DNA of 64,000 nt. It comes from Streptomyces triticisoli (GTDB taxonomy: Bacteria > Actinomycetota > Actinomycetes > Streptomycetales > Streptomycetaceae). Below the pieces are notes generated by a model. It was given only the letters and a program-made list of their open reading frames with translations. It was not told where the DNA came from and searched no databases. A program made the position numbers and the translations under genes. Each line of letters begins with the position of its first letter. The first letter of the stretch is position 1. Of this stretch, positions 38,521 through 47,918 are shown piece after piece. The DNA lies in the NCBI RefSeq assembly GCF_003270085.1, contig NZ_QFDQ01000029.1:62001-126000 (forward strand), given 5' to 3'.

Positions 38521-39240
38521 ATGTACGACCCCACAGTCGCCCGGCTCACCTACCGGGCCCTGCTCGGCCGTCGCCGGGCCCTCATCCTCGGCGCGTTGCC
38601 GCTGCTGCTCCTCGTGATCGCCGCCGTCGTCCGCGCCCTCGCCGGAGCCGACGACCAGACCGCGGTGAACGTCCTGGGCGGGTTCGCGCTCGCCACCATG
38701 GTGCCGATCATCGGCGTCATCGCCGGTACCGGCGCCATCGGGCCGGAGATCGACGACGGCTCGGTGGTGTACCTGCTGTCCAAGCCGCTGAAGCGGCCGA
38801 CGATCATCTTCACCAAGCTGATCGTGGCGATCGCGGTGACCATGGTGTTCTCGGCGGTGCCGACCCTGCTCGCCGGACTGATCCTCAACGGCAACGGGCA
38901 GCAGGTAGCCGTGGCCTACACGGTGGCCGCGCTGGTTGCCTCCATCGCCTACGCGGCTCTCTTCCTCCTGCTGGGCACGGTCTCCCGGCACGCGGTGGTC
39001 TTCGGGCTCGTCTACGCGCTCGTGTGGGAGGCGCTGTTCGGCTCCCTGGTCCCCGGGGCGCGCACGCTGAGCGTCCAGCAGTGGTCGCTGGCCGTCGCCC
39101 ACAAGGTCGCCGACGGCGACATGGTCACCTCCGACGTCGCACTGCCGACGGCGACGGTGCTGCTGGTGATGGTGACCGTGCTGGCCACCTGGTACGCCGG
39201 ACAGAAGCTGCGGTCGCTGACCCTCGCCGGCGAGGAGTGA
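38521..39240 (+). CDS. ABC-2 type permease, set B
   Basis: 239 residues with six TM segments starting at LILGALPLLLLVIAAVV. It has the ABC-2 pattern IGPEIDDGSVVYLLSKPLKRPTIIFTKL. It directly follows the set B ATPase and closes the four-gene transporter group. Shorter than the set A permease, which has a longer N-terminal extension. Confidence 0.9.
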   Translation: MYDPTVARLTYRALLGRRRALILGALPLLLLVIAAVVRALAGADDQTAVNVLGGFALATMVPIIGVIAGTGAIGPEIDDGSVVYLLSKPLKRPTIIFTKLIVAIAVTMVFSAVPTLLAGLILNGNGQQVAVAYTVAALVASIAYAALFLLLGTVSRHAVVFGLVYALVWEALFGSLVPGARTLSVQQWSLAVAHKVADGDMVTSDVALPTATVLLVMVTVLATWYAGQKLRSLTLAGEE

Positions 39241-39525
39241 GACCCGTTGGCGGCGGTGACCGGGCCGGTCGCCCGCTAATTCGGTGGCGCCGACGCCGTC
39301 GTCACGGCACAGTGGTGGTGTCCACCACGCCGGACGGCGCCGGCGTCACGATCTGGGAGAGGAGCTGGGCGATGTCCATGCACGGCAGTACGCCGAGCTC
39401 CCGACAGGGCAGCCCACGGCGGGCTCCGGAGTAACTACCCACTCCGTCGAGCCCGCCCCGCACGGGGAACTGCCCGGGGCGGCCGCTTCGAGCACGCGAT
39501 CCGCTGTCGCGTGGGCCGCCCACCC

Positions 39526-39612
<87 letters not shown>

Positions 39613-39703
39613 ACAGACCGAAAGCACAGCCCGAAAGCCCAGACCGAAAGCACAGCCCGAAAGCGCAGGCTGAAAACAGAGGCCGAAGGCACGGACCGAC
39701 AGC

Positions 39704-40516
39704 TCAGCCCAGCAACTCCTCCAGCACCACCGCGATGCCGTCCTCGTCGTTCGAGGCCGTCATCGTGTCCGCGACCGCCTTCAGCTCCCCGTGGGCGTTG
39801 GCCATGGCCACACCGTGGGCCGCCCAGGCGAACATCGGTACGTCGTTGGGCATGTCGCCGAAGGCGATGGCGTCCGCCGCCTTCAGCCTCAGCCGCCGCG
39901 CGGCCAGCGACAGGCCCGTCGCCTTCGACAGGCCGAGCGGCAGCAGCTCGACGATGCCCTCACCGGACATGGTGACCGACACGAAACCACCGGCGGTCCG
40001 GCGGGCCACGTCGGCCAGTTCGTCGTCCGTGAGGGTCGGATGCTGGATGTAGATCTTGTTGAGGGGCGCGCTCCACAGGTCCGAGGCGTCCGTGAACGGA
40101 ATCGCCGGAAGCGGGCCCGAGACCGCGTAGCCGGGCCCCACGAGCACCTCGCCGTCCAGGCCGTCGCGGCTGGCCGCCAGGTACAACGGACCGACCTCGG
40201 CCTCGATCTTGGCCAGCGCCACACCGGCCAGCTGCCGGTCCAGGGTCACCGAGGTCAGCAGGCGGTGCTCCCCGGCGTCGTACACCTGGGAGCCCTGGCC
40301 GCAGACCGCGAGGCCCCGGTAGCCGAGGTCGTCGAGGACGTGCCGTGTCCAGGGCACCGCGCGGCCCGTGACCACGAGATGCGCGGCCCCCGCCGCGGTG
40401 GCCGCGGCGAGTGCCTCACGGGTGCGAACCGAGACCGACCCGTCGGAACGCAGGAGGGTGCCGTCGAGGTCGGTGGCGATGAGCTTGTAGGGGAAGGACT
40501 GGGGGGTGTGGCTCAC
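39704..40516 (-). CDS. HAD-superfamily Cof-type phosphatase (second copy)
   Basis: 270 residues from the GTG at 40516, which overlaps the serS stop (GTGA), so it is translationally coupled to serS. Motif [15 protein letters not shown], motif II VVTGRA, Lys in LSKATGLSL, motif [12 protein letters not shown]. The opening ([12 protein letters not shown]) and overall layout are those of the HAD gene at 30962, a paralogue. Substrate unknown; the constant link with serS is known from other Streptomyces as far as I recall. Confidence 0.9.
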   Translation of the reverse strand: MSHTPQSFPYKLIATDLDGTLLRSDGSVSVRTREALAAATAAGAAHLVVTGRAVPWTRHVLDDLGYRGLAVCGQGSQVYDAGEHRLLTSVTLDRQLAGVALAKIEAEVGPLYLAASRDGLDGEVLVGPGYAVSGPLPAIPFTDASDLWSAPLNKIYIQHPTLTDDELADVARRTAGGFVSVTMSGEGIVELLPLGLSKATGLSLAARRLRLKAADAIAFGDMPNDVPMFAWAAHGVAMANAHGELKAVADTMTASNDEDGIAVVLEELLG

Positions 40517-41790
40517 TTGGCCACCGGTTCCAGGACCTCCCGGCCGCCGAGGTAGGGGCGCAGCACCTCGGGCACCCGTACGGAGCCGTCGGCCTGCTGG
40601 TGGTTCTCCAGGATCGCGACGATGGTGCGTGGGACGGCGCACAGCGTGCCGTTGAGCGTGGCCAGCGGACGGACCTTCTTGTCCTCGCGCACCCGGATCT
40701 GCAGGCGGCGGGACTGGAACTCGGTGCAGTCCGAGGTCGAGGTCAGCTCGCGGTACCTGCCCTGGGTCGGGATCCACGCCTCGCAGTCGAACTTGCGCGA
40801 GGCCGAGGACCCCAGGTCACCCGAGGCCACGTCGATGACCCGGAACGGCAGCTCCAGCGAGGTCAGCCACTGCTTCTCCCACTCCAGCAGCCGCTGGTGC
40901 TCCTCCTGCGACTCCTCGGGGGTGACGTAGGAGAACATCTCGACCTTGTCGAACTGGTGCACGCGGAAGATGCCGCGGGTGTCCTTGCCGTGCGAGCCGG
41001 CCTCACGGCGGAAGCACGGCGAGAACCCGGCGTACCGCAGCGGCAGGCGCTCGGCGTCGATGATCTCGTCCATGTGGTAGGCCGCCAGCGGCACCTCGGA
41101 GGTGCCGACCAGGTACAGGTCGTCCTTCTCCAGGTGGTACACGTCCTGGGCGGCCTGGCCGAGGAAGCCGGTTCCGGCCATCGACTGCGGGCGGACCAGC
41201 GCCGGGGTCAGCATCGGCGTGAAGCCGGCCGCGGTGGCCTGGGCCATCGCCGCGTTCACCAGGGCCAGCTCCAGCAGGGCGCCGACACCGGTGAGGAAGT
41301 AGAAGCGTGAACCGGAGACCTTCGCGCCGCGCTCCACATCGATCGCGCCGAGCGACTGCCCGAGCTCCAGGTGGTCCCTGGGCTCGAAGCCCTCGGCGGC
41401 GAAGTCGCGGATCGTGCCGTGCGTCTCCAGCGTGACGAAGTCCTCCTCGCCGCCGACGGGCACGTCGGGGTGCACGAGGTTGCCGAGCTGGAGCAGCAGC
41501 TCCTGGGTCTCGGTGTCCGCCGCGTCGCGCTCGGCGTCGGCCGCCTTGACGTCGGCGGCCAGCTGGCTCGCCTTCTTCAGCAGCTCGGCCTTCTCCTCGC
41601 CGGAGGCCTTCGGGATGAGCTTGCCCAGCGCCTTCTGTTCGGCGCGCAGCTCGTCGAAGCGGACGCCGGACGACCTGCGCCGCTCGTCGGCAGACAGGAG
41701 GGAGTCGACGAGCGCGACGTCCTCTCCACGGGCGCGCTGGGAGGCGCGCACACGGTCGGGGTCCTCACGGAGCAGGCGAAGGTCAATCAC
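40513..41790 (-). CDS. serS: Seryl-tRNA synthetase
   Basis: 425 residues from the GTG at 41790 ([18 protein letters not shown]), the standard N-terminus; the frame's upstream continuation through the DnaA-box gap is rejected. The long antiparallel coiled-coil arm (about 25-100) binds the long variable arm of tRNA-Ser. Class II motif 2 is [25 protein letters not shown] near residue 255, motif 3 [18 protein letters not shown] near 380. It charges tRNA-Ser, one of which (GCU) lies about 0.9 kb beyond its 3' end. Confidence 0.98.
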   Translation of the reverse strand: MIDLRLLREDPDRVRASQRARGEDVALVDSLLSADERRRSSGVRFDELRAEQKALGKLIPKASGEEKAELLKKASQLAADVKAADAERDAADTETQELLLQLGNLVHPDVPVGGEEDFVTLETHGTIRDFAAEGFEPRDHLELGQSLGAIDVERGAKVSGSRFYFLTGVGALLELALVNAAMAQATAAGFTPMLTPALVRPQSMAGTGFLGQAAQDVYHLEKDDLYLVGTSEVPLAAYHMDEIIDAERLPLRYAGFSPCFRREAGSHGKDTRGIFRVHQFDKVEMFSYVTPEESQEEHQRLLEWEKQWLTSLELPFRVIDVASGDLGSSASRKFDCEAWIPTQGRYRELTSTSDCTEFQSRRLQIRVREDKKVRPLATLNGTLCAVPRTIVAILENHQQADGSVRVPEVLRPYLGGREVLEPVAK

Positions 41791-42314
41791 ATGGTCAAGG
41801 CTACCGGTGCGGCGTTCCCCCTCACGACCCTGTATTCCGAACCGTGCATTACGTACCGTTATGGGGGAATTGCCCCCTGTGTCAATGGGGGTCGCCCCGC
41901 TCCCTGGAACAGGGCGGACGGCAGACGAGCGGTTGGCTGGATTTCCCCGCGCCGGCCAGGATTTGGGCTTGTGTTGTCCACAGCGGCGCTCAGTGATCCA
42001 CATGTCCGGGAAAGTTATCCACAGGCTGTGCGAAACTTCTGTGGACGCCGAAATTGATCCCTCCGGAAACCGTGACCGGAAGGAAGAATTCCTGACTCGG
42101 ACCGGATTGAACCGGCTCGAAGCCCACTTTCGGGTGGAAAGAGGTCGTCCCAAAAGATGAACCAAAGGAGACTGGTGGACGAAGGGTGACTTGCCCGCCC
42201 TGGCCCTCCCGTCGGGCCGCAAAGGGATTTGCCGATCGAATCACCCATAGATGTCGACTTGTCCCCTGGTCGAGAAGAAGACCTGTGGACAACTTCTGTG
42301 GATAACGTCACCGG
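41791..42314. other. Gene-free gap between serS and pheA with a DnaA-box cluster
   Basis: 524 bases. DnaA boxes: 41974-41982 TTGTCCACA (perfect), 41994-42002 TGATCCACA (near), 42015-42023 TTATCCACA (perfect), 42040-42048 minus strand GCGTCCACA (near), 42284-42292 minus strand TTGTCCACA (perfect) and 42297-42305 minus strand TTATCCACA (perfect). The stretch 42050-42180 is visibly AT-richer than the surroundings. The first 100 bases must hold the serS promoter; a GGGGGAATTGCCCCC-type hairpin lies near 41864-41880. No tRNA or riboswitch recognised. Confidence 0.75.
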
Positions 42315-43247
42315 CTAGAAACGGCCGTCCTGACAGCGCGCCACCCAGTCCGCCGCCGCCGTGAACTCCCCGTCCGAGGTCCCGGCCAGCGGAGGCCGTA
42401 CGTCCGCCACGCCGATGTCCGCCCGCGGGTACGAGCCGAGGAAGCGCACCTGCAGACAGATCCGCTTCAGTCCCATCAGGGCCTCGGCCATCCGACGGTC
42501 GTTGATGTGTCCCTCGGCGTCGACGCAGAAGCAGTAGTTGCCGATGCCCGCGCCCGTCGGGCGGGACTGCAGCAGCATCAGGTTGATGCCGCGGGTGCTG
42601 AACTCGCCCAGCAGGTCGCGCAGCGCACCGGGGTGGTCGTCGCGCTGCCACAGCACCACGGAGGTCTTGTCCGCACCGCTCGGGGCGGCGGGCCGGGCGG
42701 GCCGGCCGACCAGCACGAACCGCGTCTGCGCGTTCTCGGCGTCGTGGATGCCCGTCTCCAGGGGCACGAGTCCGTAGCGCTCGGCCGCGAACTCACCGGC
42801 GAAGGCGGCGTCGTAGCGGCCCTCCTGGACGAGGCGGGCGCCGTCCGCGTTCGAGGCGGCCGACTCCCAGACGGCGTCGGGGAGGTGCGCCTTCAGCCAG
42901 TTGCGCACCTGCGGCTGGGCGGCCGGGTGGGCGGTGACCGTCTTGACGTCGGACAGCTTGGTGCCGGGCCTGACCAGCAGCGCGAAGGTGATCGACAACA
43001 GCACCTCGCGGTAGATCATCAGCGGCTCGCCCGCGACCAGTTCGTCGAGGGTGGTGGTGATGCCGCCCTCGACGGAGTTCTCGATCGGCACGAACGCGGC
43101 CTCGGCCTCACCGGCGCGGACCGCGTCCAGCGCGGACTGCACGGACACGTACGGGGTCAGCTCCCGGGTGGCCGTCTCGGGAAGGGTGCGCAGGGCGACT
43201 TCGGTGAAGGTGCCCTCGGGGCCGAGATATGCGTAGCTCGCTGGCAT
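42315..43247 (-). CDS. pheA: Prephenate dehydratase
   Basis: 310 residues, a stand-alone monofunctional enzyme. Catalytic domain begins YAYLGPEGTFTEVALR; the conserved VPIENSVEGGI (residues about 55-65) and the TRF motif in NAQTRFVLVGR near 170 are present. The C-terminal ACT regulatory domain (about 195-275) has HPGALRDLLGEFSTRGINL and LLQSRPTGAG, the phenylalanine-binding region. It decarboxylates and dehydrates prephenate to phenylpyruvate in phenylalanine synthesis, with feedback by phenylalanine. Its promoter side is on the right, next to the Dyp-peroxidase gene. Confidence 0.97.
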   Translation of the reverse strand: MPASYAYLGPEGTFTEVALRTLPETATRELTPYVSVQSALDAVRAGEAEAAFVPIENSVEGGITTTLDELVAGEPLMIYREVLLSITFALLVRPGTKLSDVKTVTAHPAAQPQVRNWLKAHLPDAVWESAASNADGARLVQEGRYDAAFAGEFAAERYGLVPLETGIHDAENAQTRFVLVGRPARPAAPSGADKTSVVLWQRDDHPGALRDLLGEFSTRGINLMLLQSRPTGAGIGNYCFCVDAEGHINDRRMAEALMGLKRICLQVRFLGSYPRADIGVADVRPPLAGTSDGEFTAAADWVARCQDGRF

Positions 43248-43354
43248 GAACTCACCCTAACGGCCGTCCGGGAGGCAGACGCGCGTGTCCCACGAGAGCC
43301 CCTCCCGAGGGTGAACCCGCGTAACCCCACCGGACGGCGCTCCCCTTGCCGCGC

Positions 43355-44653
43355 TCACCCCTCCAGCAGCCGCTGCCCCACGTACTCGCCCTTGGCCGCC
43401 CCGCCCGGCACCGCGAACAGCCCGCTCGCCTCGTGCCGGACGTACTGCGACAGCGCGTCGCCGCGGTCCAGCTTGCGCTGCACCGGCACGAAACCGCGCA
43501 ACGGGTCCGCCTGCCAGCAGATGAACAGCAGGCCCGCGTCCGGGGTGCCGTCGGTGCCGAAGCCGTCGTGGTAGGAGAAGGGGCGCCGGAGCATGGCGGC
43601 GCCGCCGTTCTGGTCGGGCCGGGTGATCCGCGCGTGCGCGTTGACCGGGACGACGTAGCTGCCGTCCTTGCCGGTCTTCTCCAGGTCCATCGCGGTCGTC
43701 TCGGTACCCCCGCTGAGCGGGGCGCCGTCGGACTTGCGGCGCCCGATGACGTTCTCCTGCTGGGTGAGCGACAGCTTCTCCCAGTCGTCCAGGAGCATGC
43801 GGATGCGACGTACGACGACGTAGGAGCCGTTCGCCATCCAGGCCGGCTCACCGTTCGCGGGGACGAAGAGGCGCTGGTCGAAGTCGGGGTCGGACGGCTT
43901 GGGGTTGCGGGTGCCGTCGACCTGGCCCATGAGGTTGCGGGCCGTCATGGGGTGCGCGGTGGCACCGGGGGAGCGGTTGAAGCCGTTCATCTGCCAGCGG
44001 ACGCGGGCGGCGCCGCCCGCGTCCTTCTGCAGGGCGCGCAGGGCGTGGAAGGCGACCAGCGCGTCGTTCGCGCCGATCTGCACCCACAGGTCGCCGTTGC
44101 TGCGGGCCTTGTCGAGTTGGTCGGAGGAGAAGTCGGGCAGTGGGTCGAGGGCGCTGGGCCGCTGCCTCTGCAGGCCCGTCCGGTCGAAGAAGGAGTGGCC
44201 GAAGCCGAAGGTGACCGTCAGCGAGGAGGGGCCGGCGTCCAGGGCGACACCGGTGTCGCCGTGGTCGGACGGCTGGCCGGCCATCAGCCGCTCGGCCGTC
44301 GCCGACCAGCGGCGCAGCAGTGCGGCGGCCTCCTTGCGGCCCGCGCCGGGGGCGAGGTCGAAGGCGATGAGATGGCCGCAGGCCTGCAGGGGGTCGGTGA
44401 TGCCGGGCTGATGTTTCCCGTGAAACATCGCCCGGTCGGCGCCGAGCGAGGTGAGCGGGGTGGCGCCGACGGGTGCCGCCGTGTATCCGACGGCGGCGCC
44501 GGCCGCGCCGAGGACGAGTCCGGTCGCACCGGCCGTGCCGAGCAGTTGTCGGCGTGATACGCCCGCTCTCGTGGGAGCGTCCGCCTTCGTGGGCGCGGGA
44601 ACCGCGGGCGAGGGGTTCTGGGAGGTGGCCTCCGGGATGGACTGGTCGGTCAT
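43355..44653 (-). CDS. Tat-exported Dyp-type haem peroxidase (EfeB-like)
   Basis: 432 residues from the ATG at 44653. Signal: SRRQLLGTAGATGLVLGAAG, a twin-arginine leader with a hydrophobic core near residues 33-52. The conserved HGKHQPGI occurs near residue 80. The Dyp catalytic GxxDG motif is GQVDGTRNPK near residue 235 and the proximal haem His is expected in VNAHARITRP near 325. EfeB-like enzymes work in iron or haem handling; here it ends a copper-protein gene row (copCD 8 bases upstream), suggesting a role in metal-linked oxidation outside the membrane. Confidence 0.93.
   Translation of the reverse strand: MTDQSIPEATSQNPSPAVPAPTKADAPTRAGVSRRQLLGTAGATGLVLGAAGAAVGYTAAPVGATPLTSLGADRAMFHGKHQPGITDPLQACGHLIAFDLAPGAGRKEAAALLRRWSATAERLMAGQPSDHGDTGVALDAGPSSLTVTFGFGHSFFDRTGLQRQRPSALDPLPDFSSDQLDKARSNGDLWVQIGANDALVAFHALRALQKDAGGAARVRWQMNGFNRSPGATAHPMTARNLMGQVDGTRNPKPSDPDFDQRLFVPANGEPAWMANGSYVVVRRIRMLLDDWEKLSLTQQENVIGRRKSDGAPLSGGTETTAMDLEKTGKDGSYVVPVNAHARITRPDQNGGAAMLRRPFSYHDGFGTDGTPDAGLLFICWQADPLRGFVPVQRKLDRGDALSQYVRHEASGLFAVPGGAAKGEYVGQRLLEG
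44413..44426. promoter_or_regulatory. parS-like sequence inside a coding region, one mismatch
   Basis: GTTTCCCGTGAAAC, 13 of 14 parS positions, within the Dyp-peroxidase gene where it encodes F-H-G-K-H, a conserved motif of the protein. Probably coincidental; kept because ParB tolerates some single mismatches. Confidence 0.35.
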
Positions 44654-44661
44654 GGTGGGGT

Positions 44662-46689
44662 TCAGCCGATCTGCGCGTTCTTGGTGACGGTCACCTGGTC
44701 GATGTCGGAGGTCCGCACGGTCACCTCGATCTGCCAGTCGCCGGCCATGGGGATCTGCACTCCGCTCGCGGCCCAGTGCCCGGTGGCGATGCGGTCCGGG
44801 GCCACCGGCAGCGGCCCGAGCTTCTTGGCGGCGAGTGAGAAGGCGACCTTGACCTCGGGGATGTCGTAGGGGCGTCCGTCGGTGCGCTGTACGTAGACGT
44901 GCAGGTCGTTGCCGCCCACGCGCGCGGGGTCGATGTCGAGCCGTACGAGGCCCTTGCCGTTCTGCCCGCCGGTGTCGAAGGGCATGTCGAGGGTGACCGC
45001 GCCTTCCGAGGAGGACGAGGACGAGGACGACGTGGCGGCCTTGGCCTCCACTTCGGTGCGGCCCGGTTCGGTCTGGGTCAGGGCGGTGGTGACGGCGAGC
45101 AGGACGACGGCGACAGCGGCCTCCGCCAGTACGGACCGGCGCAGTCCCAGGCGGCCCGGGTCGGCGTCCCGTAGCCGCTTGCGCCGTGCGGTGTCCACGG
45201 CGGCCCGCTGCCGGGCGAGCTGGGCGGCCCGCTGGGAGGTGTCGCCGTTCGCCGCCCTGCCACCGGTTTTCGCCTTCTCGTCGGGTCCGGGCTTCCCTTC
45301 GCCTCCGGGCTCGCCGTCGGGTCCGGGCTTCCCTCCGCTTCCGGACTCGGCGTCGGTCCCGGTCTTCTCGTCCGAGCCGGTCGTCTTGCCCGCGGTCGCC
45401 GGGACCCTGGCGTGCGTCGTGACCGCCGCCTGCGCGGTCACCGTCTCGGCCAGTCGTCCCGTCCATCGGCGGGAGATCGAGGCGATGCCGACCAGCAGCA
45501 CCACCAGGCCGATCTTGACCAGGAGCAGCTGTCCGTAGCGGGTGCCGGTGAGCGCCTGCCAGGAGCCGGCCTGGCGCCAGGACTGGTAGGTCCCGGTGGC
45601 CACCAGGGCGAGGACGGAGCCGAAGGCGAGGCGGGAGAAGCGGCGCACGGCCGCGGTCTCGACCGGGGTCTGCCCGGACGATCCGTACAGTGCGACCAGG
45701 AGGGTGACGAGTCCGCCGAGCCAGGTGGCCACGGCGAGCAGGTGGATGACGTCGACCGGCATCGCGATGCCCGTCTGGAGGCCGGTCGAGGCGTGCTCGG
45801 CCATGGACCAGCTGGCCGCGATCCCGGCGGCGACGGCGGTTCCGCCGATCGCGAGCCCGAGGCTCGGGTCGCGTTTCTCCTCGCCGTCCTGTTTCTCCTG
45901 GTCGTCCCGCTTCCCGTGCGCTCCGAAGAGCACCGCGACGAACAGGGCCGCCGCGGCGAGCAGCAGCAGCCGGGAGACGAGGGCGGCGCCTGTCTTGGTC
46001 TGGAGGACCTGTCCGAGGAGGGTCAGGTCGAAGATGTCCCCGGCCTTCCCGGAGGTGGTGTAGGAGCCGCGCAGGAGCAGCAGCATGAGGGTGGACGCGG
46101 TGAGGGTGACCCAGCCGGAGACGACGAGCCGCTGTACGGCCCGAACCCCCGAGCCGCGCTGCCAGCAGGCCAGGACGAAGGCGGCGCCGCCGACCAGGAC
46201 GATGAAGCCGGCGTACGACACGTACCGCCCGAACCCGTGGAGCGCGCCGACGAGTCCGCCGCCCGCCTCCTGGCCGCCGACCGCGGCGGAGGTCTTGGAG
46301 GGGGCGCCGATGGAGAAGGTGTAGGCGCCGCCGACGGGGTGGCTGTCGGCCGAGACCACCTGGTAGACGACGGTGTAGGTGCCGTCCGGCAGGCCGCCGC
46401 GCAGCTGTACGGCGTACGTCGTCCCGCTGACGTTGGCGGGCTTCCCGGCGTCGACACGGTTGCCCTTGGGGTCGAGCACGCGCAGCGAGTCGTCGTTCAG
46501 GGCGACCTGCTCGGAGAAGGTCAGCGACACCTGGCCGGGTGCCTTGTCGACCACCACCCCCTGCTGGGGATCGCTGCCGGTCAGCGCGGCGTGCGCGGAG
46601 GCCGGGGCGGCGCCGGCGAGCAGCAGCCCGATGGCGGCCAGGAGCAGCAGCACCAGGTTCCGGACGCGGGGGGTGATGGTCTGCGACAA
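44662..46689 (-). CDS. CopC-CopD copper protein fusion with C-terminal YtkA-like domain
   Basis: 675 residues. A Sec signal is followed by a CopC domain starting at HAALTGSDPQQG (mature N-terminal His is a Cu ligand) and containing SADSHPVGGAYTFSIG. Then come eight TM helices of a CopD domain (about 150-415; WSMAEHASTGLQ, VIHLLAVATWLGG). A cytoplasmic low-complexity stretch rich in GKPGPDGEPGGEG spans about 425-500, a further TM helix sits near 530, and a C-terminal extracytoplasmic beta domain (about 570-675) resembles YtkA. Role: copper binding and import or delivery. Operon: PCu(A)C gene 13 bases upstream, Dyp peroxidase downstream. Confidence 0.9.
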   Translation of the reverse strand: MSQTITPRVRNLVLLLLAAIGLLLAGAAPASAHAALTGSDPQQGVVVDKAPGQVSLTFSEQVALNDDSLRVLDPKGNRVDAGKPANVSGTTYAVQLRGGLPDGTYTVVYQVVSADSHPVGGAYTFSIGAPSKTSAAVGGQEAGGGLVGALHGFGRYVSYAGFIVLVGGAAFVLACWQRGSGVRAVQRLVVSGWVTLTASTLMLLLLRGSYTTSGKAGDIFDLTLLGQVLQTKTGAALVSRLLLLAAAALFVAVLFGAHGKRDDQEKQDGEEKRDPSLGLAIGGTAVAAGIAASWSMAEHASTGLQTGIAMPVDVIHLLAVATWLGGLVTLLVALYGSSGQTPVETAAVRRFSRLAFGSVLALVATGTYQSWRQAGSWQALTGTRYGQLLLVKIGLVVLLVGIASISRRWTGRLAETVTAQAAVTTHARVPATAGKTTGSDEKTGTDAESGSGGKPGPDGEPGGEGKPGPDEKAKTGGRAANGDTSQRAAQLARQRAAVDTARRKRLRDADPGRLGLRRSVLAEAAVAVVLLAVTTALTQTEPGRTEVEAKAATSSSSSSSSEGAVTLDMPFDTGGQNGKGLVRLDIDPARVGGNDLHVYVQRTDGRPYDIPEVKVAFSLAAKKLGPLPVAPDRIATGHWAASGVQIPMAGDWQIEVTVRTSDIDQVTVTKNAQIG

Positions 46690-46702
46690 GGTGGTCCCTC
46701 CC

Positions 46703-47179
46703 TCAGTGTCCGGTCGTGTGGTGGTACGTGGCTTCCTTCACCGGCATCTCGACCTTGAGGCCGCCGGATTTCGCGAAGTGCAGTTCGACGGTGACCGTCT
46801 GGCCCTGCTGGAGTGTGCGCTTCAGCTTGTCGAACATCAGGTGGTCGCCGCCGCTCTTGAGAACGAGCCGTCCGTGGGCGGGGACGGTGAGGGGGCCGGC
46901 CTCCTTCATCGCCCCGTCGACGGTCTCGTGCACGGTGACCTCGCCCGCGTCGGCGCTGGTGACCGAGGTGAGCCTGTCGGCGGCGCCGCCCTTGTTCTCG
47001 ATGGTCAGGAAGCCGGCTGCCATCGAGTCCGAGACGGGCTGGGGGATGTAGGCGGAGTGGACGGACAGCTCGGCTTTCGCGCTTCCGGAGCCGGAGGCGG
47101 AGTCGCCGCAGCCGGTGAGCAGGGCCGTTCCTGCCAGGGCGGCGGCCATGAGTGCGGCCGCCGGTGCGGGGCGCCTCAC
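46703..47179 (-). CDS. PCu(A)C-type copper chaperone lipoprotein
   Basis: 158 residues with a lipoprotein signal (LLTGCGD, lipid Cys near residue 24). The Cu(I) motif H-x10-M-x21-H-x-M is readable in VTVHETVDGAMKEAG and SGGDHLMFDKL. It delivers copper to the Cu-A or Cu-B site of cytochrome oxidase. Its ATG overlaps the stop of the Sco gene (ATGA at 47176-47179), so the two are translationally coupled, in keeping with shared work in oxidase metallation. Confidence 0.93.
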   Translation of the reverse strand: MRRPAPAAALMAAALAGTALLTGCGDSASGSGSAKAELSVHSAYIPQPVSDSMAAGFLTIENKGGAADRLTSVTSADAGEVTVHETVDGAMKEAGPLTVPAHGRLVLKSGGDHLMFDKLKRTLQQGQTVTVELHFAKSGGLKVEMPVKEATYHHTTGH

Positions 47180-47826
47180 GGGTTCTCACCCTTGACGAGT
47201 TCGGGGAGGTCCTTGGTGTAGTCGTCGACGGTGGCGTCCTCGCCGTACAGCACGTATCCGGCGTCGGTCTTCGGGGAGAAGGCGACCACCTGGGTGCCGT
47301 GGTACGAGACGAGCTTGCCGTTCTTGTCCTTGGCGGTCGGTTCGATGGAGATGCCGAGCGTGCGCGCGCCGGCCTGGATGGTGTCGAAGTCGCCGGTCAG
47401 GCCGATGAACTCGGCGTCGATGCCCTTGAGCCACTTGCCGAGTTCGGCCGGGGTGTCGCGGGCCGGGTCGGTGGTGACGAACACCACGCGCAGCTCGTCC
47501 CGCTCGGCCTTGGGCAGGTCCTTCATCGCGACCGCGATGTTGCTCAACGTCAGCGGGCAGACGTCGGGGCAGTGGGTGTAGCCGAAGTAGACCAGCGTCG
47601 GGTGGCCGGCGGTCTCCTTGCGGAGGTCGTACTTCTTGCCGTGGGTGTCGGTGAGGACCAGGTCGGGCTTCTCGAACGGCTTGTCGAGGAGGGTCGCGGC
47701 CTTCTGCGAGGTGTCCTCGGAGACGACGGCGACGGGCCTCTTGGGGTCGTCGCCGCTGCCGCAGGCGGAGAGGGGCATCGTGGCGGCGGCGAGCAGTGCG
47801 GCCGCCACGAATGTCTTGTTACGCAT
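47176..47826 (-). CDS. Sco1/SenC-family copper-binding lipoprotein
   Basis: 216 residues with a lipoprotein signal (PLSACGSG). The thioredoxin-like fold carries THCPDVCPLT (C-x3-C, near residues 87-91), and the third ligand His is in SYHGTQVVAF near 175. Sco proteins donate copper to, or reduce, the Cu-A site of cytochrome c oxidase. It is the gene before PCu(A)C with a 4-base overlap; the YcnI gene is 92 bases upstream. Confidence 0.94.
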   Translation of the reverse strand: MRNKTFVAAALLAAATMPLSACGSGDDPKRPVAVVSEDTSQKAATLLDKPFEKPDLVLTDTHGKKYDLRKETAGHPTLVYFGYTHCPDVCPLTLSNIAVAMKDLPKAERDELRVVFVTTDPARDTPAELGKWLKGIDAEFIGLTGDFDTIQAGARTLGISIEPTAKDKNGKLVSYHGTQVVAFSPKTDAGYVLYGEDATVDDYTKDLPELVKGENP

Positions 47827-47918
47827 AGAGAAATGTCCCAGATGTGAGAAATCCGGCGCGCACCGGGGGTCGTATGCAAGAGTCGCACGACCCCCGGGCG
47901 CGTGACGGATGGGCCGGA

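Noticed and set aside
39241-39525. Small genes between the ABC permease and tRNA-Ser(GCU)
   Set aside because: Short frames exist on both strands, but none has a ribosome site plus a recognisable or coding-biased sequence.
41791-42222. Extended N-terminus of serS through the DnaA-box region
   Set aside because: The GTG at 41790 gives the standard seryl-tRNA synthetase start; the upstream frame is promoter DNA.
44413-44426. parS-like sequence as a functional ParB site
   Set aside because: It lies inside the Dyp peroxidase gene where it encodes a conserved FHGKH protein motif, so the one-mismatch match is probably forced by coding. Kept as a low-confidence feature only.
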